Below, piece by piece: positions 44,701 to 52,887 of a stretch of DNA of 64,000 nt; positions within the stretch are counted from its first letter, which is position 1; each line of letters starts with the position of its first letter. Both the position numbers and the translations under genes were made by a program. The stretch is taken from NCBI RefSeq assembly GCF_000336555.1, contig NZ_KB375281.1, positions 2,174,030 through 2,238,029 on the forward strand. The letters run 5' to 3'. The notes below the pieces were generated by a model. That model made no database searches, was not told the DNA's origin, and saw nothing but the letters and a program-made list of their open reading frames with translations. This stretch comes from Afipia clevelandensis ATCC 49720 (lineage in GTDB: Bacteria; Pseudomonadota; Alphaproteobacteria; Rhizobiales; Xanthobacteraceae).

Positions 44701-46212
44701 CTAGGTTGCCGCCTTCGGTGTACGCGAAGACAGCCGCGCCCACCCGTTCGAGATCAGCGGCCAGAACAGAGCGATCAGGCCGAGCGTCATGATTGATCCA
44801 ACCAGGCCGTTGGAGAAGAAGACTCCGAGACTGCCCTGGGATCCCAGCAACGCCTGCCGGAATGCTTCCTCCGCTTTGTCACCCAGCACGATGGCAAGGA
44901 CCAGCGGCGCCATCGGATAATTGCATTTCTTCATGACGTAACCGACGACGCCGAACACCATCATCATCAACACGTCGAACGTATTGTTGTGAACGGTATA
45001 GGCGCCGATCGCGCAAAGAACGAGAATGACGGGTGCGATGATGCTGAACGGAATGCGCAGGATCGCGGCGAACAGCGGAACGCAGGTCAGCACCACGAGC
45101 AAGCCGACAAAGTTGCCGAGATACATGCTGGCGATGAGGCCCCAGACGAATTCCTTCTGCTCGACGAACAGCAGCGGACCGGGCTGCAAGCCCCAGATCA
45201 GCAAGCCGCCGAGAAGCACGGCAGCCGTCGGCGAGCCGGGAACGCCCAGCGACAACATCGGCAACAGCGCGGCCGTGCCGGCCGCATGCGCGGCGGTCTC
45301 GGGCGCGACCACGCCCTCGATCTCGCCCTTGCCGAAGTTATTGCCCTGCTTCGACATGCGCTTGGCGATGCCATAACTCATGAACGATGCAGGCGTCGCG
45401 CCGGCAGGCGAAATGCCCATCCAGACACCGATGAAACAGGAGCGCAGCGACGTCACCCAGTATCGCGGAAGCTCTTTCCAGGTATCCCATACGACGCGTG
45501 CGTTGATCTTGGCGGGCTTGCCCCTGAAGTTGAGTCCTTCTTCCATCGTGAGGAGAATCTCACCGATACCGAACAGACCAATTACCGCGATCAGGAAGTC
45601 GAAGCCACTGAGCAGTTCAGGGAAGCCGAACGTCAGGCGCAACTGTCCAGTGATGCTGTCAAGACCCACAGCCGCAAGCGCAAAGCCGATCATCATGGCG
45701 ACAATTGTCTTGAAAGGCGGCTCCTTGCCCATGCCGATGAAACTGCAGAATGCGATGAAGAACACCGCGAATTTTTCTGCCGGTCCGAACTGAAGCGCAA
45801 ACTTCGCGACGAGAGGTGCAACCAGCGTAATCATGATGACGGCAAACAGAGCGCCGACAAAGGACGACGTGAACGCAGCAGTGAGCGCTTCACCGGCCTT
45901 GCCCTTCTGCGCCATCGGATGACCGTCGAATGTCGTGGCCACCGACCATGGCTCGCCCGGGATATTGAACAGCACCGATGTAATGGCGCCTCCGAACAAC
46001 GCTCCCCAATAGATGCACGAGAGCATGATGATCGCGGATGTCGGCGGCATGCTAAATGTCAGCGGCAGCAAAATCGCCACGCCGTTCGCGCCGCCGAGAC
46101 CGGGCAACACTCCGATGACGACGCCGAGAACGATCCCGATCAACATGACCAGGATGTTGAACGGCTGCAGTACCGTCGCGAAGCCGTGAAACAGATTTAT
46201 GATTTCTTCCAT
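44701..46212 (-). CDS. tctA: Tripartite tricarboxylate transporter large permease TctA
   Basis: The start at 46212 (MEEIINLFHGFATVLQPFN) gives 503 residues and about 11-12 transmembrane segments. The family signature GVLPGLGGANGVAILLPLTF is near residue 35-55, with GVPGSPTAAVLLGGLLIWGLQPGP further on. It works with TctB and periplasmic TctC to import di- or tricarboxylates using the sodium or proton gradient. Here, next to oxalate genes, oxalate or a related dicarboxylate is the probable substrate. Confidence 0.92.
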   Translation of the reverse strand: MEEIINLFHGFATVLQPFNILVMLIGIVLGVVIGVLPGLGGANGVAILLPLTFSMPPTSAIIMLSCIYWGALFGGAITSVLFNIPGEPWSVATTFDGHPMAQKGKAGEALTAAFTSSFVGALFAVIMITLVAPLVAKFALQFGPAEKFAVFFIAFCSFIGMGKEPPFKTIVAMMIGFALAAVGLDSITGQLRLTFGFPELLSGFDFLIAVIGLFGIGEILLTMEEGLNFRGKPAKINARVVWDTWKELPRYWVTSLRSCFIGVWMGISPAGATPASFMSYGIAKRMSKQGNNFGKGEIEGVVAPETAAHAAGTAALLPMLSLGVPGSPTAAVLLGGLLIWGLQPGPLLFVEQKEFVWGLIASMYLGNFVGLLVVLTCVPLFAAILRIPFSIIAPVILVLCAIGAYTVHNNTFDVLMMMVFGVVGYVMKKCNYPMAPLVLAIVLGDKAEEAFRQALLGSQGSLGVFFSNGLVGSIMTLGLIALFWPLISNGWARLSSRTPKAAT

Positions 46213-46241
46213 CGAAGTGTCCTCAGCCGCGGCGGGATTGT

Positions 46242-46745
46242 CTAGAGACCAAGCAACTCTTCCAGCGGCCCCTTCGGCAGCGGAATGAGGAACCATTTTT
46301 CAAAGAACAGATAGACGGCGAACGGCACGCCGAGCGCGACGGCGGCGGTCGTCATCCACGGATATTGCCCGAGCCACTTCATGAACAACGCGATGAGGAG
46401 AATGGAAGCGACGTAGATTCCGAGATACGGAATCAGGAGACAGTAAATCGTCGTGGGTGCGAGCACCGAGAGAACCTGACGAAGCTGTCCCCAATCCGCG
46501 AAAAGCTGGCCGTCATCGTGCTCCATCAAAAGCTGGATGCAGTTCACACAGCTCGCCAGCACGATGATAATGCCGACATAGAAGGGGAAGAATCCGGATT
46601 TCGGACCGTCCGGTCCCCATCCGGCACCGGCTTTCATGCTTCCGATGATCGTAACGATACCAAACAGGATGCAGACTATTCCGACACCGAACTCCGTCCA
46701 CTTGTGTGACGGACCGCGGCCGGCTTCAGAAGAATGCTCGCTCAT
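46242..46745 (-). CDS. tctB: Tripartite tricarboxylate transporter small subunit TctB
   Basis: The start at 46745 gives 167 residues with four transmembrane segments. FGVGIVCILFGIVTIIGSMKAGAGWGPDGPKSGFFPFYVGIII is the characteristic first half, with the GPKSGFFPFY loop typical of TctB. It lies 29 nt upstream of tctA and 64 nt downstream of tctC on the same strand, so the three form an operon. Confidence 0.9.
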   Translation of the reverse strand: MSEHSSEAGRGPSHKWTEFGVGIVCILFGIVTIIGSMKAGAGWGPDGPKSGFFPFYVGIIIVLASCVNCIQLLMEHDDGQLFADWGQLRQVLSVLAPTTIYCLLIPYLGIYVASILLIALFMKWLGQYPWMTTAAVALGVPFAVYLFFEKWFLIPLPKGPLEELLGL

Positions 46746-46809
46746 GATCTTTTCCGCGCTGGAGATCTGCCGGCGGAATTGTCCGCCGGCAGCATTGATT
46801 CCTTGAAGT

Positions 46810-47823
46810 TTACTGCGGAGCCGCCAGGAAGCCGGCATCCTTCATCAGGGCCTGATGCCGCTTCTGTTCGTTATCGACCCATGCCGAGTATTCGGGGCCG
46901 ACCATCATGGTCTGATTGAAGGCACCGTCCTTCATCAGGGTCTGCCATTCCGGCGTTTCGCGAACTTTCTTGAATACGTCGATGTAGTAGTCCACCTGCT
47001 CCTTGGTCGCGCGCGGCGAGGTGAAGAATCCACGCAGCATCACGTATTCGACATCGAGTCCCTGCGACTTGCAGGTCGGAATATCGTTCCACGACTTCCC
47101 GTCGGCGATTGCGTCCTTGTATGGCAACGGCTTTCCGTCAAACACGCAGAGCGGGCGCACGGCCCCGCCACGCCATTGCGCGACCGCCTCGATCGGATTG
47201 TTGACACTGGAGTCGATATGCTTGCCGACAAGCTGAACCGCGACTTCACCGCCGCCACGATAGGGAATGTAGGTGAACTTCGCGTTGGCGGCCTTCTCGA
47301 TGGCGACCGTGATGATCTGGTCTTCCTGCTTGGAGCCGGTGCCGCCCATCTTGAACTCGCCGGGCTTCGCTTTCACCGCCGCGAGATAGTCTTTCACGGA
47401 CTTGTAGGGGCTTTCAGCGTTCACCCAGAGGACGAATTCGTCGAGCGCCATCATCGCGACAGGCGTCAGATCCTTGTGGCTGAATGGGATGCCCGTTCCC
47501 AACGGTGTCGTGAAAAGATTGGACAGCGTGATAACGAGCTTGTGGGGATTGCCGGCCGAGCCCTTGACGTCGAGGAAGCCCTCGCCGCCCGCGCCGCCTG
47601 CCTTGTTCACCACCACCAGCGGCTGCTTCATCAGACTATGTTTGGTGATAATGCCCTGAATGGTGCGGGCCATCTGGTCCGCACCGCCGCCGGTGCCCGC
47701 AGGCACGACAATTTCCACCGGCCGGGTCGGCTCCCATGCCGCCGACGCGGCGACCGGCGCCATCCCGAGGAAAACCCCAACACCCAGCGTCAGGCTCAAT
47801 GTTCGATTAGACGACCACATCAT
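46810..47823 (-). CDS. tctC: Tripartite tricarboxylate transporter substrate-binding protein TctC
   Basis: The start at 47823 (MMWSSNRTLSLTLGVGVFLGMAPVAASA) gives a signal peptide and about 337 residues. PVEIVVPAGTGGGADQMARTIQGII is the substrate-binding loop, and YIPYRGGGEVAVQLVGKHIDSSVNNPIEAVAQW is the second binding segment, as in Bug/TctC proteins. It delivers substrate to TctAB. Its promoter region probably includes the operator-like site at 48171, about 350 bp upstream. Confidence 0.92.
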   Translation of the reverse strand: MMWSSNRTLSLTLGVGVFLGMAPVAASAAWEPTRPVEIVVPAGTGGGADQMARTIQGIITKHSLMKQPLVVVNKAGGAGGEGFLDVKGSAGNPHKLVITLSNLFTTPLGTGIPFSHKDLTPVAMMALDEFVLWVNAESPYKSVKDYLAAVKAKPGEFKMGGTGSKQEDQIITVAIEKAANAKFTYIPYRGGGEVAVQLVGKHIDSSVNNPIEAVAQWRGGAVRPLCVFDGKPLPYKDAIADGKSWNDIPTCKSQGLDVEYVMLRGFFTSPRATKEQVDYYIDVFKKVRETPEWQTLMKDGAFNQTMMVGPEYSAWVDNEQKRHQALMKDAGFLAAPQ

Positions 47824-48170
47824 GCGTTTCTCCCACTCGTTGTCTTCGCCGCTCAATGGCGACTTGATTTTCGAAATCTGCCTTGCTGGCAGTTATGGAT
47901 TTCGCTTCCGGTGACGCCGGTTTGCCTGCTTCCCCGAACCTAAAATTCAACCGCGTGATCGAGACGCGCAGCCCGAGCCTTTGCGCGTTCGAATCCGCAC
48001 AACGGGAGGGCCACGTTCATTGTCAGGGAGTTGCCGCCAAAGGCTATTGCACCACCGGCCAATAGACGGCCCGGCTGCGACGACACCGCGCACACGGCAT
48101 CTGCCATTATCCCCTCCCCAAGGCGCGCCGTTCTGTTTGCGAAAGCGACAGCCGCTGCCTTAAGCACATC
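47824..48170. other. Long leader or intergenic region upstream of tctC
   Basis: These 347 bp lie between tctC and the operator-like site at 48171. No gene is convincing: frames on both strands are short, lack ribosome sites and have random composition. It may be a transcribed leader of the tct operon or hold a second promoter. Confidence 0.5.
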
Positions 48171-48189
48171 GTTGTATGCGATATGCCAG
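48171..48189. promoter_or_regulatory. Predicted GntR operator E, upstream of tctCBA
   Basis: GTTGTAT-GCGAT-ATGCCAG: only the right arm fits well. TTGTGT (complement of 48191-48196) adjoins as a weak -35 box, in the same relative position as at the other sites. Confidence 0.45.
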
Positions 48190-48254
48190 GACACAAGGAT
48201 TATTGGTGAGGCCGCTCTCTGGCGTTGCGGTATGGAAACTTCAAAATCAAAAGC

Positions 48255-48281
48255 AAAAGGCTCCGGAAACCGGAGCCTTTT
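48255..48281 (-). terminator. Terminator after the 45-residue gene
   Basis: AAAAGGCTCCGG-AAA-CCGGAGCCTTTT is a perfect 12-bp stem with a T-rich tail on the minus strand, 58 nt past the stop at 48340. It marks the 45-residue frame as an independent transcript. Confidence 0.88.
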
Positions 48282-48339
48282 GCGATGTCGTGGTGTCATA
48301 CAGCGCGCGATTATACGCGCGGCGCCAGTGACTTATTTA

Positions 48340-48477
48340 TCAGAGTCCGAAACGCGGAGCATCGCCGTTGCGCGCTGCGATGGCGGCGCTCTTCATCAGG
48401 AAATTATCAACAAAAGCAATGATCTGCGCGAGCAGACCGTTCGACGAAGACAGGCTGATGGAAGCAGTTTTGGACAT
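48340..48477 (-). CDS. 45-residue small protein in the oxalate regulon, no known family
   Basis: The start at 48477 has AGAGG seven bases upstream. The product is 45 residues: a Ser-rich start (MSKTASISLSSSNG), an amphipathic helix (LLAQIIAFVDNFLMKSAAIAA) and a polar end (RNGDAPRFGL). Its unit is complete: operator-like site F at 48537 with a -35 box, ribosome site, frame and strong terminator. Longer in-frame starts to 48624 run through the operator and are unlikely. I do not know a function; it could be a small regulator or membrane partner of oxalate metabolism. Confidence 0.6.
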   Translation of the reverse strand: MSKTASISLSSSNGLLAQIIAFVDNFLMKSAAIAARNGDAPRFGL

Positions 48478-48536
48478 TGGTGGCCTCTTGGATCCGGTAA
48501 ATTCAGCGGCAGTGCAGCACCGCGTTACTGGCAATT

Positions 48537-48555
48537 TATGTATACCAGATACCAG
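48537..48555. promoter_or_regulatory. Predicted GntR operator F, upstream of the 45-residue gene
   Basis: TATGTAT-ACCAG-ATACCAG: partly paired arms with the shared GTATACCAG core. TTGAGT (complement of 48556-48561) adjoins as a -35 box on the minus strand. It lies 60 bp before the start of the small gene. Confidence 0.5.
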
Positions 48556-48680
48556 ACTCAATGGTTCTTTTTGCATGGCAGCAATTGCACTGCTGCATCG
48601 CCATATGTGCCGAAACTGCGACAAAATGTCTCAGTTTTTGCACATCAGATCAAAAGGTAGCGGGTAAAATAAAACCATAA

Positions 48681-48703
48681 GGGCCGGTGCTGAACACCGG
48701 CCC
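48681..48703 (-). terminator. Terminator after frc
   Basis: GGGCCGGTG-CTGAA-CACCGGCCC is a perfect 9-bp stem followed on the minus strand by TTATGGTTTTATTTT. It ends the gntR-oxc-frc unit. Confidence 0.85.
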
Positions 48704-48732
48704 TCGAATAATGCGTCACCGATCACTCGCGG

Positions 48733-50013
48733 CTATTCGGCCGCTTCCACCTTGCGAGGCGGCGACAACGCGCCCGAATTGTGCGCTTCGGCAACCTGGT
48801 TGTCGTTGAAGCCAAGCACCTGCTTCAGGATTTCGTCGGTGTGCTCGCCGAGCAGCGGCGAGCGGGTCACGACGGTCGGGCTGTCCGAGAGCTTGATCGG
48901 ATTGCCGACCGACAGATACTTGCCGCGGGACGGATGATCCACCTCGACGATGGTGCCAGTGGCACGCAGCGACTGATCTTCCGCCAGTTCCTTCATCGAC
49001 AGAATCGGACCGCACGGAATGTCGTCCTTGTTGAGGATTTCCATCGCCTCGAACTTGGTCTTGGTCATGGTCCACTGCTCGATGCGCGCGAAGATTTCAT
49101 TCAGGCGCGGCAAGCGGGCCGGCGGCTTGGCGTAATCCGGATGGGTCTTCCAGCCGGGCTCGCCGATCACGTCGCAGATCTTTTCCCAAACCGGCGCCTG
49201 GGTGATGAAGTAGATGTAGGCGTTCGGGTCGGTCTCCCACCCCTTGCACTTGAGGATGCGGCCAGGCTGACCGCCGCCGGAGTCGTTGCCGGCGCGGGGA
49301 ACGGCATCTCCGAACGGAACGCCTTCGCCGAACTGGCTGTATTCCTTGAGCGGGCCATGGGCGAGGCGCTGCTGGTCGCGCAGCTTGACGCGCGACAGAT
49401 TCAGCACGCCGTCCTGCATGGCGGCGGTGACCTTCTGACCCTTGCCGGTCATGGTGCGCTGATAGAGCGCGGTGACGATGCCGAGTGCGAGGTGCAGGCC
49501 GGTGCCGGAGTCGCCGATCTGCGCGCCGGTCACCAGCGGCAGACCGTCGCGGAAGCCAGTGGTCGACGCAGCACCGCCGGTGCACTGGGCGACGTTCTCA
49601 TAGACCTTGCAGTCTTCGTAGGGACCGGGACCGAAGCCCTTGATCGACGCAACGATCAGCTTCGGATTGATCTTCTGAATGGTCTCCCAAGGAAAGCCCA
49701 TGCGATCCAGCACACCGGGGCCGAAATTCTCGACCAGCACGTCGCACTTCTTCATCAGTTCGGTCAGGACTTCCTTGCCCTTGGGGTTCTTGGTGTCCAG
49801 CGTGATCGAACGCTTGTTGTGGTTGAGCATCGTGAAGTAGAGGCTGTCCGCATTCGGAACGTCCATGAGCTGACCGCGGGTGATGTCACCGACGCCGGGA
49901 CGCTCCACCTTGATCACATCTGCGCCAAACCAGGCCAGCAACTGCGTGCAGGTCGGTCCCGACTGAACGTGGGTGAAATCGAGGATGCGAACGCCCTTCA
50001 GCGCCTGTGTCAT
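48733..50013 (-). CDS. frc: Formyl-CoA:oxalate CoA-transferase
   Basis: Frc moves CoA from formyl-CoA to oxalate, giving oxalyl-CoA for Oxc and releasing formate. The 426-residue class III CoA-transferase has Asp168 in AQIGDSGTG, matching the catalytic Asp169 of Oxalobacter formigenes, and the glycine loop GGGQP at 246-250. [19 protein letters not shown] is also highly typical. It lies 86 nt downstream of oxc on the same strand and ends at a terminator. Confidence 0.97.
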   Translation of the reverse strand: MTQALKGVRILDFTHVQSGPTCTQLLAWFGADVIKVERPGVGDITRGQLMDVPNADSLYFTMLNHNKRSITLDTKNPKGKEVLTELMKKCDVLVENFGPGVLDRMGFPWETIQKINPKLIVASIKGFGPGPYEDCKVYENVAQCTGGAASTTGFRDGLPLVTGAQIGDSGTGLHLALGIVTALYQRTMTGKGQKVTAAMQDGVLNLSRVKLRDQQRLAHGPLKEYSQFGEGVPFGDAVPRAGNDSGGGQPGRILKCKGWETDPNAYIYFITQAPVWEKICDVIGEPGWKTHPDYAKPPARLPRLNEIFARIEQWTMTKTKFEAMEILNKDDIPCGPILSMKELAEDQSLRATGTIVEVDHPSRGKYLSVGNPIKLSDSPTVVTRSPLLGEHTDEILKQVLGFNDNQVAEAHNSGALSPPRKVEAAE

Positions 50014-50099
50014 TATCTTCTACTCCGTATCAATCGACGCCTTCTGACGCCGAGTTTGAGGACTGAAATGATTGGGCAACAGCGCCCAACAGTGTGGCC

Positions 50100-51836
50100 T
50101 TATTTCTTCTTCAAAGCACTTTGCGGATTGAGATTGCCGATGCGGCCGCTTTCGCTGCCGGCCGCCGGATCAATCACCGCGTTGATGAGCGTCGGTTTAC
50201 CCGAATCCATCGCCGCATTGACCGCGCGCTTCAATTCATCCGGTGTCGTCGCGTTAAAGCCGACACCGCCAAATGCTTCCATCATCCTGTCGTAGCGCGC
50301 GCCCTTGACGAAGACGGTTGGCGCAACATCGGGACCGCCCGTCGGATTGACGTCCGTGCCGCGATAGATGCCGTCGTTGTTGAAGATCACCACGCAGATC
50401 GGCAGCTTATAGCGGCAGATAGTTTCGACTTCCATGCCCGAAAAACCGAATGCGCTGTCGCCTTCGACCGCCAGAACCGGCTTGCCCGTCTCGACGGCGG
50501 CGGCGATCGAATAGCCCATACCGATGCCCATGATACCCCAGGTGCCAACATCGATGCGCTTGCGCGGCTGGTACATGTCGATGATGCCGCGGGCGAGATC
50601 GAGCGTGTTGGCGCCTTCGTTCACGAGGATCGCGTCGGGACGTTCCTTGATGATGGTGCGCAAAACACCAAGCGCGCCGTGATAATCCATCGGCGAATTG
50701 TTGTTCATCAGGCGCGGCGCCATCTTCGCGACGTTGTCGTCGCGCTTGGTCTGGACGGTCTTGATCCAGTCCGCCGCGGGTGCGGTCCAGTTGCCGCCCA
50801 TGCCCTGCACCAGAGCCGTGACGCACGAGCCGATATCGCCAACCACCGGAGCGACGATCTCGACGTTTGAGTCCATTTCCTTCGGCTCAATGTCGATCTG
50901 GATGAATTTCTTGGGGGCATCGCCCCAGGTCTTGCCCTTGCCGTGCGACAGCAGCCAGTTCAGCCGGGCGCCGATCAGCATGACGACGTCAGAATCCTTC
51001 AGCACCGTCGAGCGCGCGGCACCAGCGCATTGCGGATGCGTGTCCGGCAGCAGGCCCTTGGCCATGCTCATGGGCAGGAACGGAATGCCGCTTTTCTCCA
51101 CCAGCGTGCGGATCGCATCGTCGGCCTGCGCATAAGCTGCGCCCTTGCCAAGAATAATGAGAGGCTTCTTTGCGGACTTCAGCACATCAAGCGCGCGCTT
51201 GACGGCCTCCGGAGCCGGAATCTGCGCGGGAGCCGCGTCGATCACCTTCACCAGCGACTTCCGGCCGGCTTCCGCATCCATCACCTGACCGAACAGCTTG
51301 GCGGGAAGATCGAGATAGACGCCGCCCGGGCGGCCCGACACGGCCGCGCGGATCGCACGCGCCAGACCGATGCCGATGTCCTGCGCATGCAGCACGCGGA
51401 ACGCCGCCTTGCAAAGCGGCTTCGCGATCGCGAGCTGATCCATTTCCTCGTAATCGCCCTGCTGCAAGTCGACGATCTCACGTTCCGACGACCCCGAAAT
51501 CAGGATCATCGGGAAACAGTTCGTCGTTGCATGCGCGAGCGCGGTCAGACCGTTGAGAAAGCCAGGCGCGGACACCGTGAGGCAGATACCGGGCTTCTTG
51601 GTTAGAAAGCCGGCGATCGAAGCGGCATAACCGGCGTTCTGCTCATGGCGAAACGAGAGAACACGAATGCCTTCGGCCTGCGCCATGCGGCCGAAATCCG
51701 TGATCGGAATACCAGGCACACCGTAAATGGTATCGAGGCCATTGAGCTTGAGCGCGTCGATGATCAGATGGAAACCATCCGTCAACTCCCGCTCCTCGCT
51801 CGCAGCCGTCTCTACCTTGTTTGCCGTTGTCAGCAT
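50100..51836 (-). CDS. oxc: Oxalyl-CoA decarboxylase
   Basis: Oxc removes CO2 from oxalyl-CoA to give formyl-CoA, using thiamine diphosphate. The 578-residue enzyme has Glu65 in [10 protein letters not shown] (cofactor-activating Glu) and the ThDP/Mg motif [29 protein letters not shown] from residue 459. [13 protein letters not shown] and [17 protein letters not shown] are specific to Oxc. GGGAGG lies upstream of the ATG. It is 33 nt downstream of the GntR gene and followed by frc, one operon. Confidence 0.97.
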   Translation of the reverse strand: MLTTANKVETAASEERELTDGFHLIIDALKLNGLDTIYGVPGIPITDFGRMAQAEGIRVLSFRHEQNAGYAASIAGFLTKKPGICLTVSAPGFLNGLTALAHATTNCFPMILISGSSEREIVDLQQGDYEEMDQLAIAKPLCKAAFRVLHAQDIGIGLARAIRAAVSGRPGGVYLDLPAKLFGQVMDAEAGRKSLVKVIDAAPAQIPAPEAVKRALDVLKSAKKPLIILGKGAAYAQADDAIRTLVEKSGIPFLPMSMAKGLLPDTHPQCAGAARSTVLKDSDVVMLIGARLNWLLSHGKGKTWGDAPKKFIQIDIEPKEMDSNVEIVAPVVGDIGSCVTALVQGMGGNWTAPAADWIKTVQTKRDDNVAKMAPRLMNNNSPMDYHGALGVLRTIIKERPDAILVNEGANTLDLARGIIDMYQPRKRIDVGTWGIMGIGMGYSIAAAVETGKPVLAVEGDSAFGFSGMEVETICRYKLPICVVIFNNDGIYRGTDVNPTGGPDVAPTVFVKGARYDRMMEAFGGVGFNATTPDELKRAVNAAMDSGKPTLINAVIDPAAGSESGRIGNLNPQSALKKK

Positions 51837-51869
51837 CGGTGGCCTCCCTGATATCTTCTTGTTGTTGGT

Positions 51870-52595
51870 CTACGTGAAAATTTCCTGCCCGTGGGTCTCG
51901 ACATAGGTCGCCAGTCCAAGGGTGTGGTCGCGCGCGCGTTTCTCCGCGAGTTCTGTGTCGCGCTCCTCAAGCGCCTCGATGATTGCCAGATGCTCCGGCA
52001 GCGACACCGCGGTACGGTCCGTCCGGCCGATGGTGAGCTGGCGATAGCCGCGCACATGGAGCAGGATGTCATTGGTCATATCGACAAGGACCGGAGACTC
52101 GCTCAACGAAATCAGCGCCTGGTGAAACGCGATATTCGCCCTCGAGTATTCCGCGATGTGATCCTGCGGCAGACGGTCCTTGTTGAAGTCCTTGAAGAAG
52201 TTGCGCAGCGCGGAAATATCCTTCTTGCGCGCGATGGTCGTGATCAGACGCGCGGCCATGCTTTCCAGCGCCGCCCACGCCCGGATCATGTCCACGATCT
52301 CGGCCTTGGTTTTGCGCACGACGACAATGCCGCGGCGTGGAACCGTTTTGACGAAACCGTCCTGTTCCAGCATCGCGATCGCTTCGCGGATCGGCGTGCG
52401 GCTGACACCGAGATGTTCCGACAGCGCGCGCTCGTCGAGCATGACCGGCTCGGGATTCGTATAGATGTCCATCTTGAGGATGGCCTCCTTCAGCGCGTCG
52501 TAGGCCTTGTTCTTGAAACTGGCCTCCGGCGCGATGCGTACGATCGCGAGATCCTGGTCGTTCAGCGGCACCTTTGACGTTTTCTGGGTAACCAT
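51870..52595 (-). CDS. GntR family (FadR/FCD type) regulator of the oxalate genes
   Basis: The 241-residue protein has a winged helix at about residues 25-95 (LSEHLGVSRTPIREAIAMLEQDGFVKTVPRRGIVVV) and an FCD ligand-binding domain behind it. LDERALSEHL and the long helical C-terminus with His/Asp residues are typical of FadR-like repressors that bind small organic acids or CoA esters. It is the first gene of the operon with oxc and frc. Two operator-like palindromes lie in its divergent promoter region. Confidence 0.93.
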   Translation of the reverse strand: MVTQKTSKVPLNDQDLAIVRIAPEASFKNKAYDALKEAILKMDIYTNPEPVMLDERALSEHLGVSRTPIREAIAMLEQDGFVKTVPRRGIVVVRKTKAEIVDMIRAWAALESMAARLITTIARKKDISALRNFFKDFNKDRLPQDHIAEYSRANIAFHQALISLSESPVLVDMTNDILLHVRGYRQLTIGRTDRTAVSLPEHLAIIEALEERDTELAEKRARDHTLGLATYVETHGQEIFT

Positions 52596-52651
52596 GAATC
52601 ATCTCCCTCACTGGTTGAGGGCTGTATACCACGGGAGCGTTGGCTATGTTC

Positions 52652-52670
52652 TTGGCATACCAGATGCCAA
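52652..52670. promoter_or_regulatory. Predicted GntR operator A, upstream of gntR-oxc-frc
   Basis: TTGGCAT-ACCAG-ATGCCAA has perfect 7-bp arms. On the minus strand TTGACA (complement of 52673-52678) lies two bases upstream as a -35 box, so the palindrome covers the spacer between -35 and -10 of the gntR-oxc-frc promoter. This is consistent with repression and autoregulation. Confidence 0.7.
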
Positions 52671-52732
52671 AGTGTCAAGCGATGCAGGCAGCGCCGGGAA
52701 AGCACGCCAAACAGGCTTGACAAAGTTGGTTC

Positions 52733-52751
52733 TTGGCATACCAAATGCCAA
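52733..52751. promoter_or_regulatory. Predicted GntR operator B, upstream of the acyl-CoA synthetase gene
   Basis: TTGGCAT-ACCAA-ATGCCAA has perfect 7-bp arms. TTGACA at 52717-52722 on the plus strand is a good -35 box, ten bases before the palindrome. Its centre lies 81 bp from that of operator A. Confidence 0.7.
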
Positions 52752-52887
52752 TTGTGGTTTGTTGCATTCACGCCTTTCGAAAGTGCGAAGAGCGACGCCA
52801 AAACAAGGTTCAAGCGCCCGGGAAACATCCGTCCGACACCTCGTGCGCAATCCGGTTTCCAAAAAATGGACGTGACAGGAGGAAGTA

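Noticed and set aside
47940-48299. Minus-strand frame upstream of tctC
   Set aside because: It runs through the operator-like site and the terminator at 48255; composition looks random.
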